Source of the DNA: Loktanella sp. IMCC34160
GTDB lineage: Bacteria > Pseudomonadota > Alphaproteobacteria > Rhodobacterales > Rhodobacteraceae
NCBI RefSeq assembly: GCF_004145845.1
Contig: NZ_SELP01000001.1
Location: 372,001-436,000, forward strand
Direction of reading: 5' to 3'
DNA length: 64,000 nucleotides
Position 1 is the stretch's first letter. Each line of letters begins with the position of its first letter. Both the position numbers and the translations under genes were made by a program. A model generated the notes under the pieces. That model saw only the letters and a program-made list of their open reading frames with translations. It was not told where the DNA came from and did not search any database. This document shows positions 56,047 through 64,000 of the stretch, in pieces.

Positions 56047-56886
56047 ATGAAGCGGCGCTTCGCAACGGCAATCACTTTGGCCGCCGTTTTGGCGTGTCAG
56101 ACGGCTTTGGCCGAAGGCGACCGGCTGCAACCGGACTTTACCTTCAAGCGTGTGACCGTCCCGCAGCCCGGACAACAGCAGTTGATCAATGTTCAGGTCA
56201 CACCGCGCCCTGACGTTCCGGCTGCCGCCGTCAGCGCCCCCGCACCGGGAACCGATGCCGTGGCGGGTGCCGTGCCGGGCCTGTCGGGGCCTGACTGGTT
56301 CTGGGCGGCGATCTCTCCGGCGCTTGAAGACAGCGCGCCGGGGCGGCTGACCCTTGCAACCATCACCCTGTCCAACCCGCCCGAGGGCGAAGGCGTCACC
56401 CCGCCGCGCCTGCAATCCCTGCACGAGATCGCAAAGGCCCATGGAACCGACATTCTGCGCACAACGGTCGGCACCCGCGTGTCGCCTGCGCTGGTCCTCT
56501 CCGTCATCGCGGTCGAAAGCGCGGGCGATTCCGATGCCCGCAGCCGGGCCGGGGCGCAGGGGCTGATGCAGCTTATGCCGGACACGGCCACACGCTTTGG
56601 CGTGACCGATCCCTATGATCCGGCCCAGAATATCGCGGGCGGGGTGGCCTATCTTGATTGGCTGATGGGTGAATTCGACGACGACCCCATTCTTGTCCTT
56701 GCCGCCTATAACGCGGGCGAGGGCAATATCCGCGATCATTCGGGCGTCCCGCCCTTTCCCGAAACCCGCAATTATGTGCCCAAGGTCCTGTCGGCCTGGG
56801 GCGTGGCGCGGGGCCTGTGCATGACCCCGCCTGAACTGGTGTCAGACGGCTGCGTCTTTACCCTACCTGCTGCTTCCGGAGGCTGA
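56047..56886 (+). CDS. Lytic transglycosylase, SLT domain
   Basis: A 279-residue exported protein with a signal peptide (cleavage near ALA-E). The SLT domain at about 150-250 has catalytic Glu in VLSVIAVESAGDSDARS, then GAQGLMQLMPDTATRFGV and ILVLAAYNAGEGNIRDH. It cleaves peptidoglycan glycan strands with formation of 1,6-anhydro ends. The N-terminal 120 residues are Pro/Ala rich. It ends 2 bases before the HAD-UbiA gene, so they may be cotranscribed, and it faces the flp genes. Confidence 0.9.
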   Translation: MKRRFATAITLAAVLACQTALAEGDRLQPDFTFKRVTVPQPGQQQLINVQVTPRPDVPAAAVSAPAPGTDAVAGAVPGLSGPDWFWAAISPALEDSAPGRLTLATITLSNPPEGEGVTPPRLQSLHEIAKAHGTDILRTTVGTRVSPALVLSVIAVESAGDSDARSRAGAQGLMQLMPDTATRFGVTDPYDPAQNIAGGVAYLDWLMGEFDDDPILVLAAYNAGEGNIRDHSGVPPFPETRNYVPKVLSAWGVARGLCMTPPELVSDGCVFTLPAASGG

Positions 56887-56888
56887 CC

Positions 56889-58322
56889 TTGGCTGACCGA
56901 CGTCCCCTAGTCCTTGATGTGGACGGAACATTCCTGCGCACGGACATGTTGTTCGAATCCTTTTGGGCGGGCCTTGGCACCGCGCCGATTGCGACGATCA
57001 AGGCGGCCTTTGCCAACCTGCGCCGTCCCGCCGCGCTAAAGGCGGCGCTGTACGACATCGCCCCGATCCGCGCGGATTTGCTGCCCGTCAACCCGGCCCT
57101 GGCCGAGATCGCGAAGGGCGCACAGGAAGAAGGGCGCGAGGTCATCCTGGCTTCGGCCTCTGATGGGCGGCTGGTGGACAGGTTGGCCCGGGCGCACGGC
57201 TTTGACGGGGCGCTGGGATCGACCGCAGAGATCAACCTCAAAGGCGCCAACAAGGCCGAGGCGCTGGTGGCGGAATACGGCGACAAGGGGTTCATCTACG
57301 CAGGCGACCACACATCCGACATGGAAATCTGGACCCATGCCAGCCATGCGGTCGTGGTGGGCAGGGCCGGGGGGGCGGCCCGTAAACTGGCCCAAACCGG
57401 CCATGGCGTGACCGAGATTCCGGGCGGCTGGCGCATTGCGGACCTGTTCAAGGCCATTCGCCCGCATCAATGGGTCAAGAACGTGCTGCTGATCCTGCCG
57501 ATGATCGCCGCCCATAATTTCGACCTCTCGACCCTTCTTCTGGTCTGTATCGGGATCGCGGCGTTCTCGGCGGCGGCGTCCTGCATCTATCTGGTGAACG
57601 ACCTTCTGGATCTCGAGGCCGACCGGCTGCACCCGAAGAAATGCAAACGGCCCTTTGCCAGTGGCGCGGTGCCGATCCGGGTTGGCATGGTGGCGACGCT
57701 GGTGCTGGCGCTGATCGCGCTGGGGCTGGGGTGGTATCTTGGGACCGGGTTCCTGATTGTCGTCATCATATATATGACCCTGTCGCTGGCCTATTCGCTG
57801 CGGCTGAAACGGATGCGCTGGGTCGATATCTTCACGCTGGCAACGCTCTATACCCTTCGGGTCGTGGCGGGCGCTGCGGCGAGCGGGGTCGACGCATCGG
57901 TCTTCATGCTGATCTTCATCTTCCCGATCTTCGTCACGCTGGGCTGCGTCAAGCGGCTGACCGAACTGACGCTGGCCACGAATGACGACCGGTTGCCGGG
58001 GCGGGGATACGGACGCCCTGACCGCGAAGACCTGCTGAACGTCTCGGGCCTTGGAATGGCGGGGGCGTTGGTCATCTTTTTCCTCTACAGCCTGTCGGCG
58101 CAGGCACAGGCGCTCTACCCCACGCAATGGCTGCTGTGGGTGGCCCTGATCCCGATCGCCTGGTGGCTGCTGCGGATGATCCGGCTGGGCTGGTATGGCA
58201 AACAGGACTACGACCCCATCGTCTTTGCGCTAAAAGACAAACGCGGGGTGGGGCTTTTGCTGATGACACTGGCGCTGATGTTTTACGCGGCAGGGCTTTG
58301 GCAGGAATGGTTCGGGTTCTAG
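56889..58322 (+). CDS. HAD phosphatase-UbiA prenyltransferase fusion (decaprenylphosphoryl-phosphoribose synthase-like)
   Basis: A 477-residue protein starting with TTG 56889. Residues about 1-190 are a HAD phosphatase (nucleophile DVDGT at 10-14, then VILASASDG and GDHTSDMEIW). Residues about 195-477 are a UbiA-type integral enzyme: RPHQWVKNVLL, YLVNDLLDLEADRLHPKK (first Asp-rich motif) and YSLRLKRMRWVDIFT (second). These motifs fit 5-phosphoribosyl-1-pyrophosphate transferases to decaprenyl phosphate (Rv3806c type). The HAD part would remove the 5-phosphate, joining two pathway steps in one chain. The ends face a convergent DprE2-like gene (3-base gap). Confidence 0.85.
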   Translation: MADRRPLVLDVDGTFLRTDMLFESFWAGLGTAPIATIKAAFANLRRPAALKAALYDIAPIRADLLPVNPALAEIAKGAQEEGREVILASASDGRLVDRLARAHGFDGALGSTAEINLKGANKAEALVAEYGDKGFIYAGDHTSDMEIWTHASHAVVVGRAGGAARKLAQTGHGVTEIPGGWRIADLFKAIRPHQWVKNVLLILPMIAAHNFDLSTLLLVCIGIAAFSAAASCIYLVNDLLDLEADRLHPKKCKRPFASGAVPIRVGMVATLVLALIALGLGWYLGTGFLIVVIIYMTLSLAYSLRLKRMRWVDIFTLATLYTLRVVAGAAASGVDASVFMLIFIFPIFVTLGCVKRLTELTLATNDDRLPGRGYGRPDREDLLNVSGLGMAGALVIFFLYSLSAQAQALYPTQWLLWVALIPIAWWLLRMIRLGWYGKQDYDPIVFALKDKRGVGLLLMTLALMFYAAGLWQEWFGF

Positions 58323-58325
58323 GGT

Positions 58326-59063
58326 CTAAAACGACATCTTCTTGAAAATCGGTTCCGGGATCATCCGGATTACCAGCATGATCAGCGCCCAGATTTTCGC
58401 GGTGTAGATCACGTTGCGCCGCCGTTTCAACCCGCGGCGGATATCGGCGGAGACGGCCTCTGGCGTGGTCATGAAGGGCTGCTTGCCCAGGTCCCAGGTC
58501 ATCGGCGTATCCACCGGCCCCGGTTTCACTGTCATCACATGCACGCCCGCGCGGCCCAGTTTGTTGCGCAGCCCGGACAGGTAGGTGGCAAAGCCCCCTT
58601 TGGCCGCGCCATAGACATAGTTGCCCAGTCGCCCCCGGTCCCCCGCGACCGACGTGATCCCGACGATGGACCCGCCGCCGCGTTGTTCCAGTTGCGGGGC
58701 GATCAGGGTCAGGAACCGGGCCGGGCCGGTGAAACTGTCGGCGATGGTGCCGTCGATCAGGGCCGGATTGGCGTCGATCTGGTCCTGCGGCGGCATGGTG
58801 CCGGTGAACACCGCGACATTGGTCATGCCGGACAGGCCGGATGCCTTTTCGACAATCGGGGCAAAGCTGTCCGGGTCGCGCATGTCGATGGGCATCAGAT
58901 CGACGAAACCGGCCCCACGGGCGCGGCAATCGTTGGCGATTTCCTCCATCACCTCCTGTTTGCGGCCACACAGGATCAGCCCGTGACCCTCTTCGGCCAT
59001 GTCGCGGATAAAGGCGCGGGCCATGCCGGAGGTGGCCCCAAGAATAATCCATGTGTCGGTCAT
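58326..59063 (-). CDS. Short-chain dehydrogenase, DprE2-like
   Basis: A 245-residue SDR. The Rossmann motif WIILGATSGMARAFIRDMAEEG, NVAVFTG and the catalytic YVYGAAKGGF (YxxxK) fit. A C-terminal hydrophobic segment (VIYTAKIWALIMLVIRMIP) resembles DprE2, which reduces decaprenylphosphoryl-2-keto-ribose to the arabinose epimer. The gene overlaps the DprE1-like gene by 4 bases and would be cotranscribed with it. Confidence 0.8.
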   Translation of the reverse strand: MTDTWIILGATSGMARAFIRDMAEEGHGLILCGRKQEVMEEIANDCRARGAGFVDLMPIDMRDPDSFAPIVEKASGLSGMTNVAVFTGTMPPQDQIDANPALIDGTIADSFTGPARFLTLIAPQLEQRGGGSIVGITSVAGDRGRLGNYVYGAAKGGFATYLSGLRNKLGRAGVHVMTVKPGPVDTPMTWDLGKQPFMTTPEAVSADIRRGLKRRRNVIYTAKIWALIMLVIRMIPEPIFKKMSF

Positions 59064-60358
59064 GCGGGGCTCCTTAGGGTCAATCGGCGGGTCATGTCGG
59101 TTTCAAGCAGGTGGTCGGGGTCGGCGGCATTGACCGCATCGCGCCATTTTGGCCAGTCGGGATACATCGCCTTGATCCGCTCGCCGGTGGCCAGCGCGTC
59201 CTTGGCCAGATAGAGCCGCCCACCCGCCGCCACCGTCATCTGTTCCAGCGTGGCGATCAGATCAGGGGCCTCGGCCCGGGCCGGGAAATCCACGGCCAGC
59301 GTATAGCCCTCCATCGGGAAGGACAGGTATCCGGCGCGCCCCGCGCCCATCCGCTTCAATACAGCGAGCGGAGAGGCGAGGCCGGACCCGGCGATCAGGT
59401 CGAGCATGTCGCGCAGTCGGTCCTTTTCACCCAAGGGGACCACGCATTGAAACTGGTGAAACCCGCGTTTTCCATACAGCCGGTTCCAGTCGTGGATCTT
59501 GTCCAGCGGAAAGAAGAAATCCGGCATCGACCGCACCACGGTGCGGCCATGGTCCGGCACGCGGCGGTAATAAAGCGCGTTGAACGCTTTCACGATCGGA
59601 GCTGAGAGCGCGAAATGCGGTGCGTCCAGCGGAACTGCCTTTGGCGCGCCCCGGCGGGGGATCAACCCGCGGGCCGGTTCCGCCTCTTCCACGATGCCAC
59701 GGCCAAGTGCCTGTCCCGTCGCCGTCGCGTCGATCCAGCCGACGCAATAGCTGGCGGTGGAGGCATCAAGCATGGCGATATGTTCGTCCCAGCCTTCGGC
59801 CCGCCGTTCCGTGACGGTCATCACCGGCCCGGCGCAGCGCTTCATCTGGATCGTGGCCGACAGGATGATCCCGGTCTGGCCCAGCCCGCCCAGCGTCGCC
59901 TGCCACAGGGCGCGGTTTCGCGGTGTGATGGTCCGCCGCTGATCCCCCTGAAGCAGGCGGATGCGGGTCACATGCTGGCCGAAACTGCCCGCGTTATGGT
60001 GGTTTTTGCCATGCACATCCATGCCGATGGCCCCGCCCACCGTGGCGAACCCCGTGCCCGGCAGAACCGGGGGCAGCCAGCCGCGCGGCGAAAAGACCCG
60101 GACGATATCGCCCAGTTGCATGCCTGCCTCGATCTCCAGAAGACCCGTGTCTTCGTCAAAGGACAGGATGCTGTCCAGCCGGGTCATGTCGATGGCCCGG
60201 CCGCCGTCGTTCAGCGCGGCATCGCCATAGGATCGCCGCTTGCCAATCGCGGGGGCGATTGCGCTGTCCAGATCGGCCCGGCGGTCGGGTCGGGCCAGAT
60301 CACCCGTCGCCCGCAGGGCACGGCCCCACCCGGCATAGCTGTCCGTTTTCCAGCGCAT
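59060..60358 (-). CDS. FAD-dependent decaprenylphosphoryl-ribose 2'-oxidase, DprE1-like
   Basis: A 432-residue flavoenzyme of the VAO fold. DVHGKNHHNAGSFGQHV (about 114-130) is the DprE1 hallmark; the C-terminal GGRLYLAKDALAT contains the catalytic Lys. The residue equivalent to Mycobacterium DprE1 Cys387, the site attacked by benzothiazinones, appears to be Ala355 (codon 59294-59296) in the segment GYTLAVDFP. It acts before the DprE2-like SDR and ends in an overlap with it. Confidence 0.85.
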   Translation of the reverse strand: MRWKTDSYAGWGRALRATGDLARPDRRADLDSAIAPAIGKRRSYGDAALNDGGRAIDMTRLDSILSFDEDTGLLEIEAGMQLGDIVRVFSPRGWLPPVLPGTGFATVGGAIGMDVHGKNHHNAGSFGQHVTRIRLLQGDQRRTITPRNRALWQATLGGLGQTGIILSATIQMKRCAGPVMTVTERRAEGWDEHIAMLDASTASYCVGWIDATATGQALGRGIVEEAEPARGLIPRRGAPKAVPLDAPHFALSAPIVKAFNALYYRRVPDHGRTVVRSMPDFFFPLDKIHDWNRLYGKRGFHQFQCVVPLGEKDRLRDMLDLIAGSGLASPLAVLKRMGAGRAGYLSFPMEGYTLAVDFPARAEAPDLIATLEQMTVAAGGRLYLAKDALATGERIKAMYPDWPKWRDAVNAADPDHLLETDMTRRLTLRSPA

Positions 60359-61347
60359 CAGCCCGCCCCCAGCGCCCGGATCGAGGCGCGTTCGGCCAGC
60401 GGAAAGACCAGAAGCCCGATGCCGATGGCAAACCAGAGCGTGGTCAGCCGGATGATGGCCGTGGCGGGGATCGATACCTCCAGCGGCACACCTTGCAGGC
60501 TCAGAAGGGCGACCATTGCCGCCTCTGCCCCGCCGACACCGCCCGGCGCACCGGTCAGCCCGCCCGCAAGGGTCGAAAATGTGAAAATGGCAACTGCCAT
60601 CCAGAATCCGATGTCCGACCCCATCCAGACGAGCAGGAAATGAAAGGCCAGCCCTTCGGCCAGCCAGCCGGTCAGGCCAAGGATCAGGGCAAAAATGGCG
60701 GTTCTCGGGTCCGAAAACACGCCCAGCGACCGGGCCGCCCGACGCACGCGCGCCATAAGTCGTGGGAAGCGGCCGGTCAGCCGGTAGACCCCTTCAGCCA
60801 TGCCAGACAACAACCGGGGGCGGGTCGCGACAAAGGCCGCGGTCAGGGCAAGCACGACGACCGGTGTAGCATAGGCAATCCCGCCAGTGCCAAGAGTCAG
60901 CCCCAGCGCAAGGATCACCGCCATGGCCGCAAGGTCGCTGGCGCGGTCCATCAGGACCAGAGGCGCGGTGCGTTCCACCGCCCAACCGGTTTCACGCCGA
61001 AGCCAGCGCATCCGGATCAACTCTCCCACCCGGCCGGGGGTGACAGACATGGCAAACCCGCCAAGGAAATGGCGGATGTCCTGCCAGAACCCTGTGGGCA
61101 GGCCCATGCGGCGGGCAAACAGGTGCCAGCGGGCGCCACGAAACAGGTAGTTCACAAGGCTGAGGCCCAGAAGCGCCGCGCCCTGCCACAGATGCAGGCG
61201 GGACACCTGGTGCAGCGTTTCTTCCCAGCCCGTCGCGGCGGCCAGTCCGGCCAACCCGGCGATCACAAGCGCGAACAGCCCGCCCAAAAGGGCGATGTCG
61301 CGCCAGCGCCTGCGGGGCGACTGGGGGGCGGGGGCTGTGGGGGTCAT
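60358..61347 (-). CDS. Lysylphosphatidylglycerol synthase-TM/YbhN family membrane protein
   Basis: A 329-residue polytopic membrane protein. About eight helices, with the conserved FRGARWHLFARRMGL and GEL.R..WLRRE-type motif (PGRVGELIRMRWLRRETG) of the UPF0104/YbhN group. The start at 61347 has AGG 7 bases upstream; two in-frame ATGs further up are less likely. It is the first gene of the minus-strand DprE1/DprE2 unit. A role in moving prenyl-linked sugar across the membrane is possible by context only. Confidence 0.75.
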   Translation of the reverse strand: MTPTAPAPQSPRRRWRDIALLGGLFALVIAGLAGLAAATGWEETLHQVSRLHLWQGAALLGLSLVNYLFRGARWHLFARRMGLPTGFWQDIRHFLGGFAMSVTPGRVGELIRMRWLRRETGWAVERTAPLVLMDRASDLAAMAVILALGLTLGTGGIAYATPVVVLALTAAFVATRPRLLSGMAEGVYRLTGRFPRLMARVRRAARSLGVFSDPRTAIFALILGLTGWLAEGLAFHFLLVWMGSDIGFWMAVAIFTFSTLAGGLTGAPGGVGGAEAAMVALLSLQGVPLEVSIPATAIIRLTTLWFAIGIGLLVFPLAERASIRALGAG

Positions 61348-61479
61348 CGGACCTGCTGCGATATTGCCTGTGTTCATTGCCGCCCGGATAGCGACAGAAT
61401 TGGGCAAGAATATGGTGCTGTTGCGGAATGGGAAACAATTTTCGGGGCGGCGAGCGGCAGTCTCGACGCCCCGATTTCC

Positions 61480-64000
61480 CTAGCTGGCCTTCTTCTTGGC
61501 CGCAGCTTTCTTTGGCGCGGCCTTTTTCGGGGCGGCCTTCTTCTTGGTGCCCTTCTTGCTGGCCTTTTCATTGACCAGCTCGATCGCCATTTCCACGGTC
61601 ACTTCGGCCGGGTCCACGTCCTTGGGCAGGGTCGCGTTGACCTTTTCCCACTTCACGTAAGGGCCATAGCGGCCCGCCATCACTGCCATCGCGCCGCCGT
61701 CCGGGTGGTCGCCCAGTTCCTTCAGCGGGGCGGCGGCGGTGCGGCCACCACGCGACGCGGCCTTTTGCGCCAGCACTTCCACGGCACGGTTCATCCCGAT
61801 GGTGAACACCTCGTCCACGTCCTTGATATTGGCATAGACCTTGCCGTGCTTGACGAAGGGGCCGTAGCGGCCGATCCCGGCCTCGACCATCTCGCCATCT
61901 TCCGGATGCGGGCCAACCTCGCGCGGGAGGCTGAGCAGCATAAGCGCCTTTTCCAGATCAATTTCAGAGGGTTGCCAGCCCTTGGGCAGGCTCGCGCGGG
62001 GCGGTTTGGGCTGATCCTCGGTCGGTTCGCCACGCTGGACATAGGGGCCGAATCGGCCATCGCGCAGGCTGATCGGGTCGCCATTGTCATGGCCCAGAAG
62101 CTTTCCATCCGGCCCAACCCCGTCACCCTCGGCGCCCGGGGGGCCGAAGGGGCGGGTATAACGGCATTCGGGGTAGTTAGAGCAGCCGATGAACGCCCCG
62201 CCGGACCGGGCCGTGCGCATTGACAGGCGGCCAAGGCCACAGTTGGGGCACAGGCGCGGGTCCGATCCATCCTCGGTCGGGGGGAACAGGTGCGGCTCCA
62301 GCACCTCGTTGATCTTTTCCAGAACGTCGGTGATCCGCAGTTCCGCGGTTTCCGCCAACGCGGCGGAAAAATCGCGCCAGAAGCGGCCCAACACGTCCTT
62401 GTAGTTCACGTCGCCCGCGCTGACCTCGTCCAGCTCGTTTTCCAGACCGGCGGTAAAGTCGTAGCCCACGTAACGGCGGAAGTAGTTTTCAAGGAAGGCG
62501 ATGACCAACCGGCCCTTATCCTGCGGAACCAACCGGCCCTTGTCCTTGGTCACATAATCGCGGTCCTGAATCGTGGTCACGATCGAGGCATAGGTGGACG
62601 GGCGGCCGATCCCCAGTTCTTCCATCTTCTTGACCAGCGTCGCCTCGGTATAGCGGGGCGGCGGCTGGGTGAAATGCTGTTCGGGGTCGATCTTCTGCTT
62701 CTTGGCCGGCTCGCCTGCGGCAAGCTGCGGCAGGCGTTTGTCGTCATCGTCGACCACGCTGTCGTCGCGGCCTTCCTCGTAGACCGCGATGAAGCCTTCG
62801 AACTGGACGACCTGACCGGTGGCGCGCAGCACGACCTGCCCATCGGCGCTGCCGATATCGACGGTGGTGCGTTCCATCCGGGCGGCGGCCATCTGGCTGG
62901 CGATGGTGCGCTTGTAGATCAGGTCATAGAGCTTGCGCTGATCCGCGTCGGAAATCTTCAGATCTTCGGCCGACCGCATCATATCCGTGGGGCGGATACA
63001 TTCGTGGGCTTCCTGCGCGTTCTTGGCCTTGTTCTTATACATCCGCGGGCTGTCCGGCAGATAGTTGTCGCCGAATTTCGCCTTGATCGCATCGCGGGCG
63101 GCCATCACCGCCTCGGGCGCCATGTCGATCCCGTCGGTCCGCATGTAGGTGATCAGCCCCGCCTCATACAGGCGCTGGGCGGCGGACATGGTCTGGCGCG
63201 CGCCCATGCCGAACTTGCGGCTGGCTTCCTGTTGCAGGGTCGAGGTCATGAAGGGCGGAGAGGGGTTCCGGCTGACCGGTTTCGCCTCGACCGATTGCAC
63301 GGTCAGGTCACGGCTGGTGATCGCCTGAACCGCCAGTTCGGCCTGTGTCGCGTCCTTGATGTCATGCTTGTCGAGCTTCTTGCCCGCCAGAACCGTCAGA
63401 CGCGCCTCAAACTCGGCCCCGCGCGGGTTTTGCAGGATCGCCTTGACGGTCCAGTATTCCTGCGCGCGGAATGCCTCGATCTCCATCTCGCGTTCGACGA
63501 TCAGGCGCAGACAGACCGACTGCACCCGGCCGGCCGATTTCGCGCCGGGCAGCTTGCGCCACAGGACCGGCGACAGGTTGAACCCCACCAGATAGTCCAG
63601 CGCGCGGCGGGCCAGGTAGGCCTCGACCAGCGGCGCATCGACCTGCCGGGGGTGCTTCATCGCCTCTTCGATGGCGGATTTGGTAATCGCGTTGAAGGTC
63701 ACCCGGCTGACGGCGGTGTCCTTCTTGATCGCCTTGCGCTTGGTCAGGGTCTCTTGCAGGTGCCAACTGATCGCCTCGCCCTCGCGGTCGGGGTCGGTGG
63801 CGAGGATCAGGGCGTTGTCATCTTTCAGCGCGTCGGCGATGGCCTTCACATGCTTTTTTGAATCATTCGCCACCTCCCAGATCATCTCGAATCCGTTGTC
63901 GGGATCGACCGATCCGTCCTTCGGGGGCAGGTCGCGGACGTGTCCGTAAGAGGCCAGAACCGTATAGTCGGATCCCAGATACTTGTTGATTGTCTTGGCC
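61480..64000 (-). CDS. topA: DNA topoisomerase I (5' truncated at the window end)
   Basis: About 840 residues are present; the frame is open to base 64000, where the protein reads AKTINKYLGSDY, so only about a dozen N-terminal residues are missing. It shows the Toprim DPDREGEAISWHL, active-site Tyr in LITYMRTDG, a C4 zinc ribbon (CPNCG...CSNYPEC), three glycine-rich YGPYVK-type repeats, and a Lys/Ala-rich tail. It relaxes negative supercoils and is followed by no clear terminator. Confidence 0.96.
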   Translation of the reverse strand, partial: AKTINKYLGSDYTVLASYGHVRDLPPKDGSVDPDNGFEMIWEVANDSKKHVKAIADALKDDNALILATDPDREGEAISWHLQETLTKRKAIKKDTAVSRVTFNAITKSAIEEAMKHPRQVDAPLVEAYLARRALDYLVGFNLSPVLWRKLPGAKSAGRVQSVCLRLIVEREMEIEAFRAQEYWTVKAILQNPRGAEFEARLTVLAGKKLDKHDIKDATQAELAVQAITSRDLTVQSVEAKPVSRNPSPPFMTSTLQQEASRKFGMGARQTMSAAQRLYEAGLITYMRTDGIDMAPEAVMAARDAIKAKFGDNYLPDSPRMYKNKAKNAQEAHECIRPTDMMRSAEDLKISDADQRKLYDLIYKRTIASQMAAARMERTTVDIGSADGQVVLRATGQVVQFEGFIAVYEEGRDDSVVDDDDKRLPQLAAGEPAKKQKIDPEQHFTQPPPRYTEATLVKKMEELGIGRPSTYASIVTTIQDRDYVTKDKGRLVPQDKGRLVIAFLENYFRRYVGYDFTAGLENELDEVSAGDVNYKDVLGRFWRDFSAALAETAELRITDVLEKINEVLEPHLFPPTEDGSDPRLCPNCGLGRLSMRTARSGGAFIGCSNYPECRYTRPFGPPGAEGDGVGPDGKLLGHDNGDPISLRDGRFGPYVQRGEPTEDQPKPPRASLPKGWQPSEIDLEKALMLLSLPREVGPHPEDGEMVEAGIGRYGPFVKHGKVYANIKDVDEVFTIGMNRAVEVLAQKAASRGGRTAAAPLKELGDHPDGGAMAVMAGRYGPYVKWEKVNATLPKDVDPAEVTVEMAIELVNEKASKKGTKKKAAPKKAAPKKAAAKKKAS

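Noticed and set aside
1-64000. CRISPR arrays, insertion sequences or prophage
   Set aside because: No regularly spaced short repeats, transposase or phage structural genes were found.

Overview
The window is a high-GC chromosomal segment of an alphaproteobacterium, most likely a member of the Rhodobacteraceae (Rhodobacterales). The support is the presence of gcrA, short-form hisG paired with hisZ, a class II ribonucleotide reductase, Hint-domain and DUF1489 proteins, a Flp/Tad pilus locus with the 'GAVTVDW' type of pilin, and an xdh operon joined to a BMP-type ABC importer. No phage, insertion sequence, CRISPR array or rRNA operon is visible. One tRNA gene (tRNA-Ser, anticodon GCU) is present. 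Gene assignments come from reading motifs and remembered family features; no database search was possible.

Layout. 1-2.3 kb: the 3' end of a dimethylglycine/sarcosine dehydrogenase-like gene and a convergent D-arginine dehydrogenase-like oxidase. 2.4-3.9 kb: a small membrane protein plus XRE regulator pair behind a duplicated palindromic operator, then a DUF2306 membrane protein. 3.9-13.2 kb (minus strand): xdhA-xdhB-xdhC followed by the ATPase, two permeases and binding protein of a BMP-family importer, a likely purine uptake and oxidation unit. A perfect 12-bp inverted repeat lies between it and the divergent dnaE. 13.5-23.6 kb: dnaE, slyX, hisS-hisZ-hisG, a DUF1489 gene and nrdJ. 23.7-30.1 kb: lpxR-like lipid A deacylase, Hint protein, rpsD, hisC-tyrC, ychF and tRNA-Ser. 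30.4-35.8 kb: a LacI-type regulator with a ThuEFGK-like trehalose/maltose ABC transporter, with matching operators in front of both. 35.8-39.7 kb: gcrA, an ABC-2 permease, and argD-argF preceded by an apparent arginine leader peptide and attenuator. 39.7-44.7 kb: a 197-bp nested palindrome, a cupin protein, a PiT phosphate transporter, a NUDIX hydrolase and gnd. 44.7-55.7 kb (minus strand): a tad locus (tadV, two TPR lipoproteins, tadC, tadB, tadA, tadZ, an OmpA lipoprotein, rcpA, cpaB and three small pilin genes). 56.0-61.3 kb: a lytic transglycosylase, then a set resembling the decaprenylphosphoryl-arabinose pathway (HAD-UbiA fusion, DprE2-like, DprE1-like, YbhN-like membrane protein). 61.5 kb to the end: topA, truncated at the window edge.

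How parts fit together. The xdh/BMP block couples import of a purine-like substrate to its oxidation. The argD-argF unit appears to sense charged tRNA-Arg through a 14-codon leader ending in four Arg codons, whose codons also form the 5' arm of a terminator. The tad locus is divided by two minus-strand terminators, which would set pilin expression apart from the assembly machinery. The prenyl-phosphate-arabinose genes supply a candidate sugar donor, but no arabinosyltransferase is visible here.

The points most worth following are the arginine attenuator at 37420-37500, the decaprenylphosphoryl-arabinose cluster with its fused HAD-UbiA enzyme, the palindromic operators at 2421-2478 and 13378-13408, and the large palindrome at 39704-39900.
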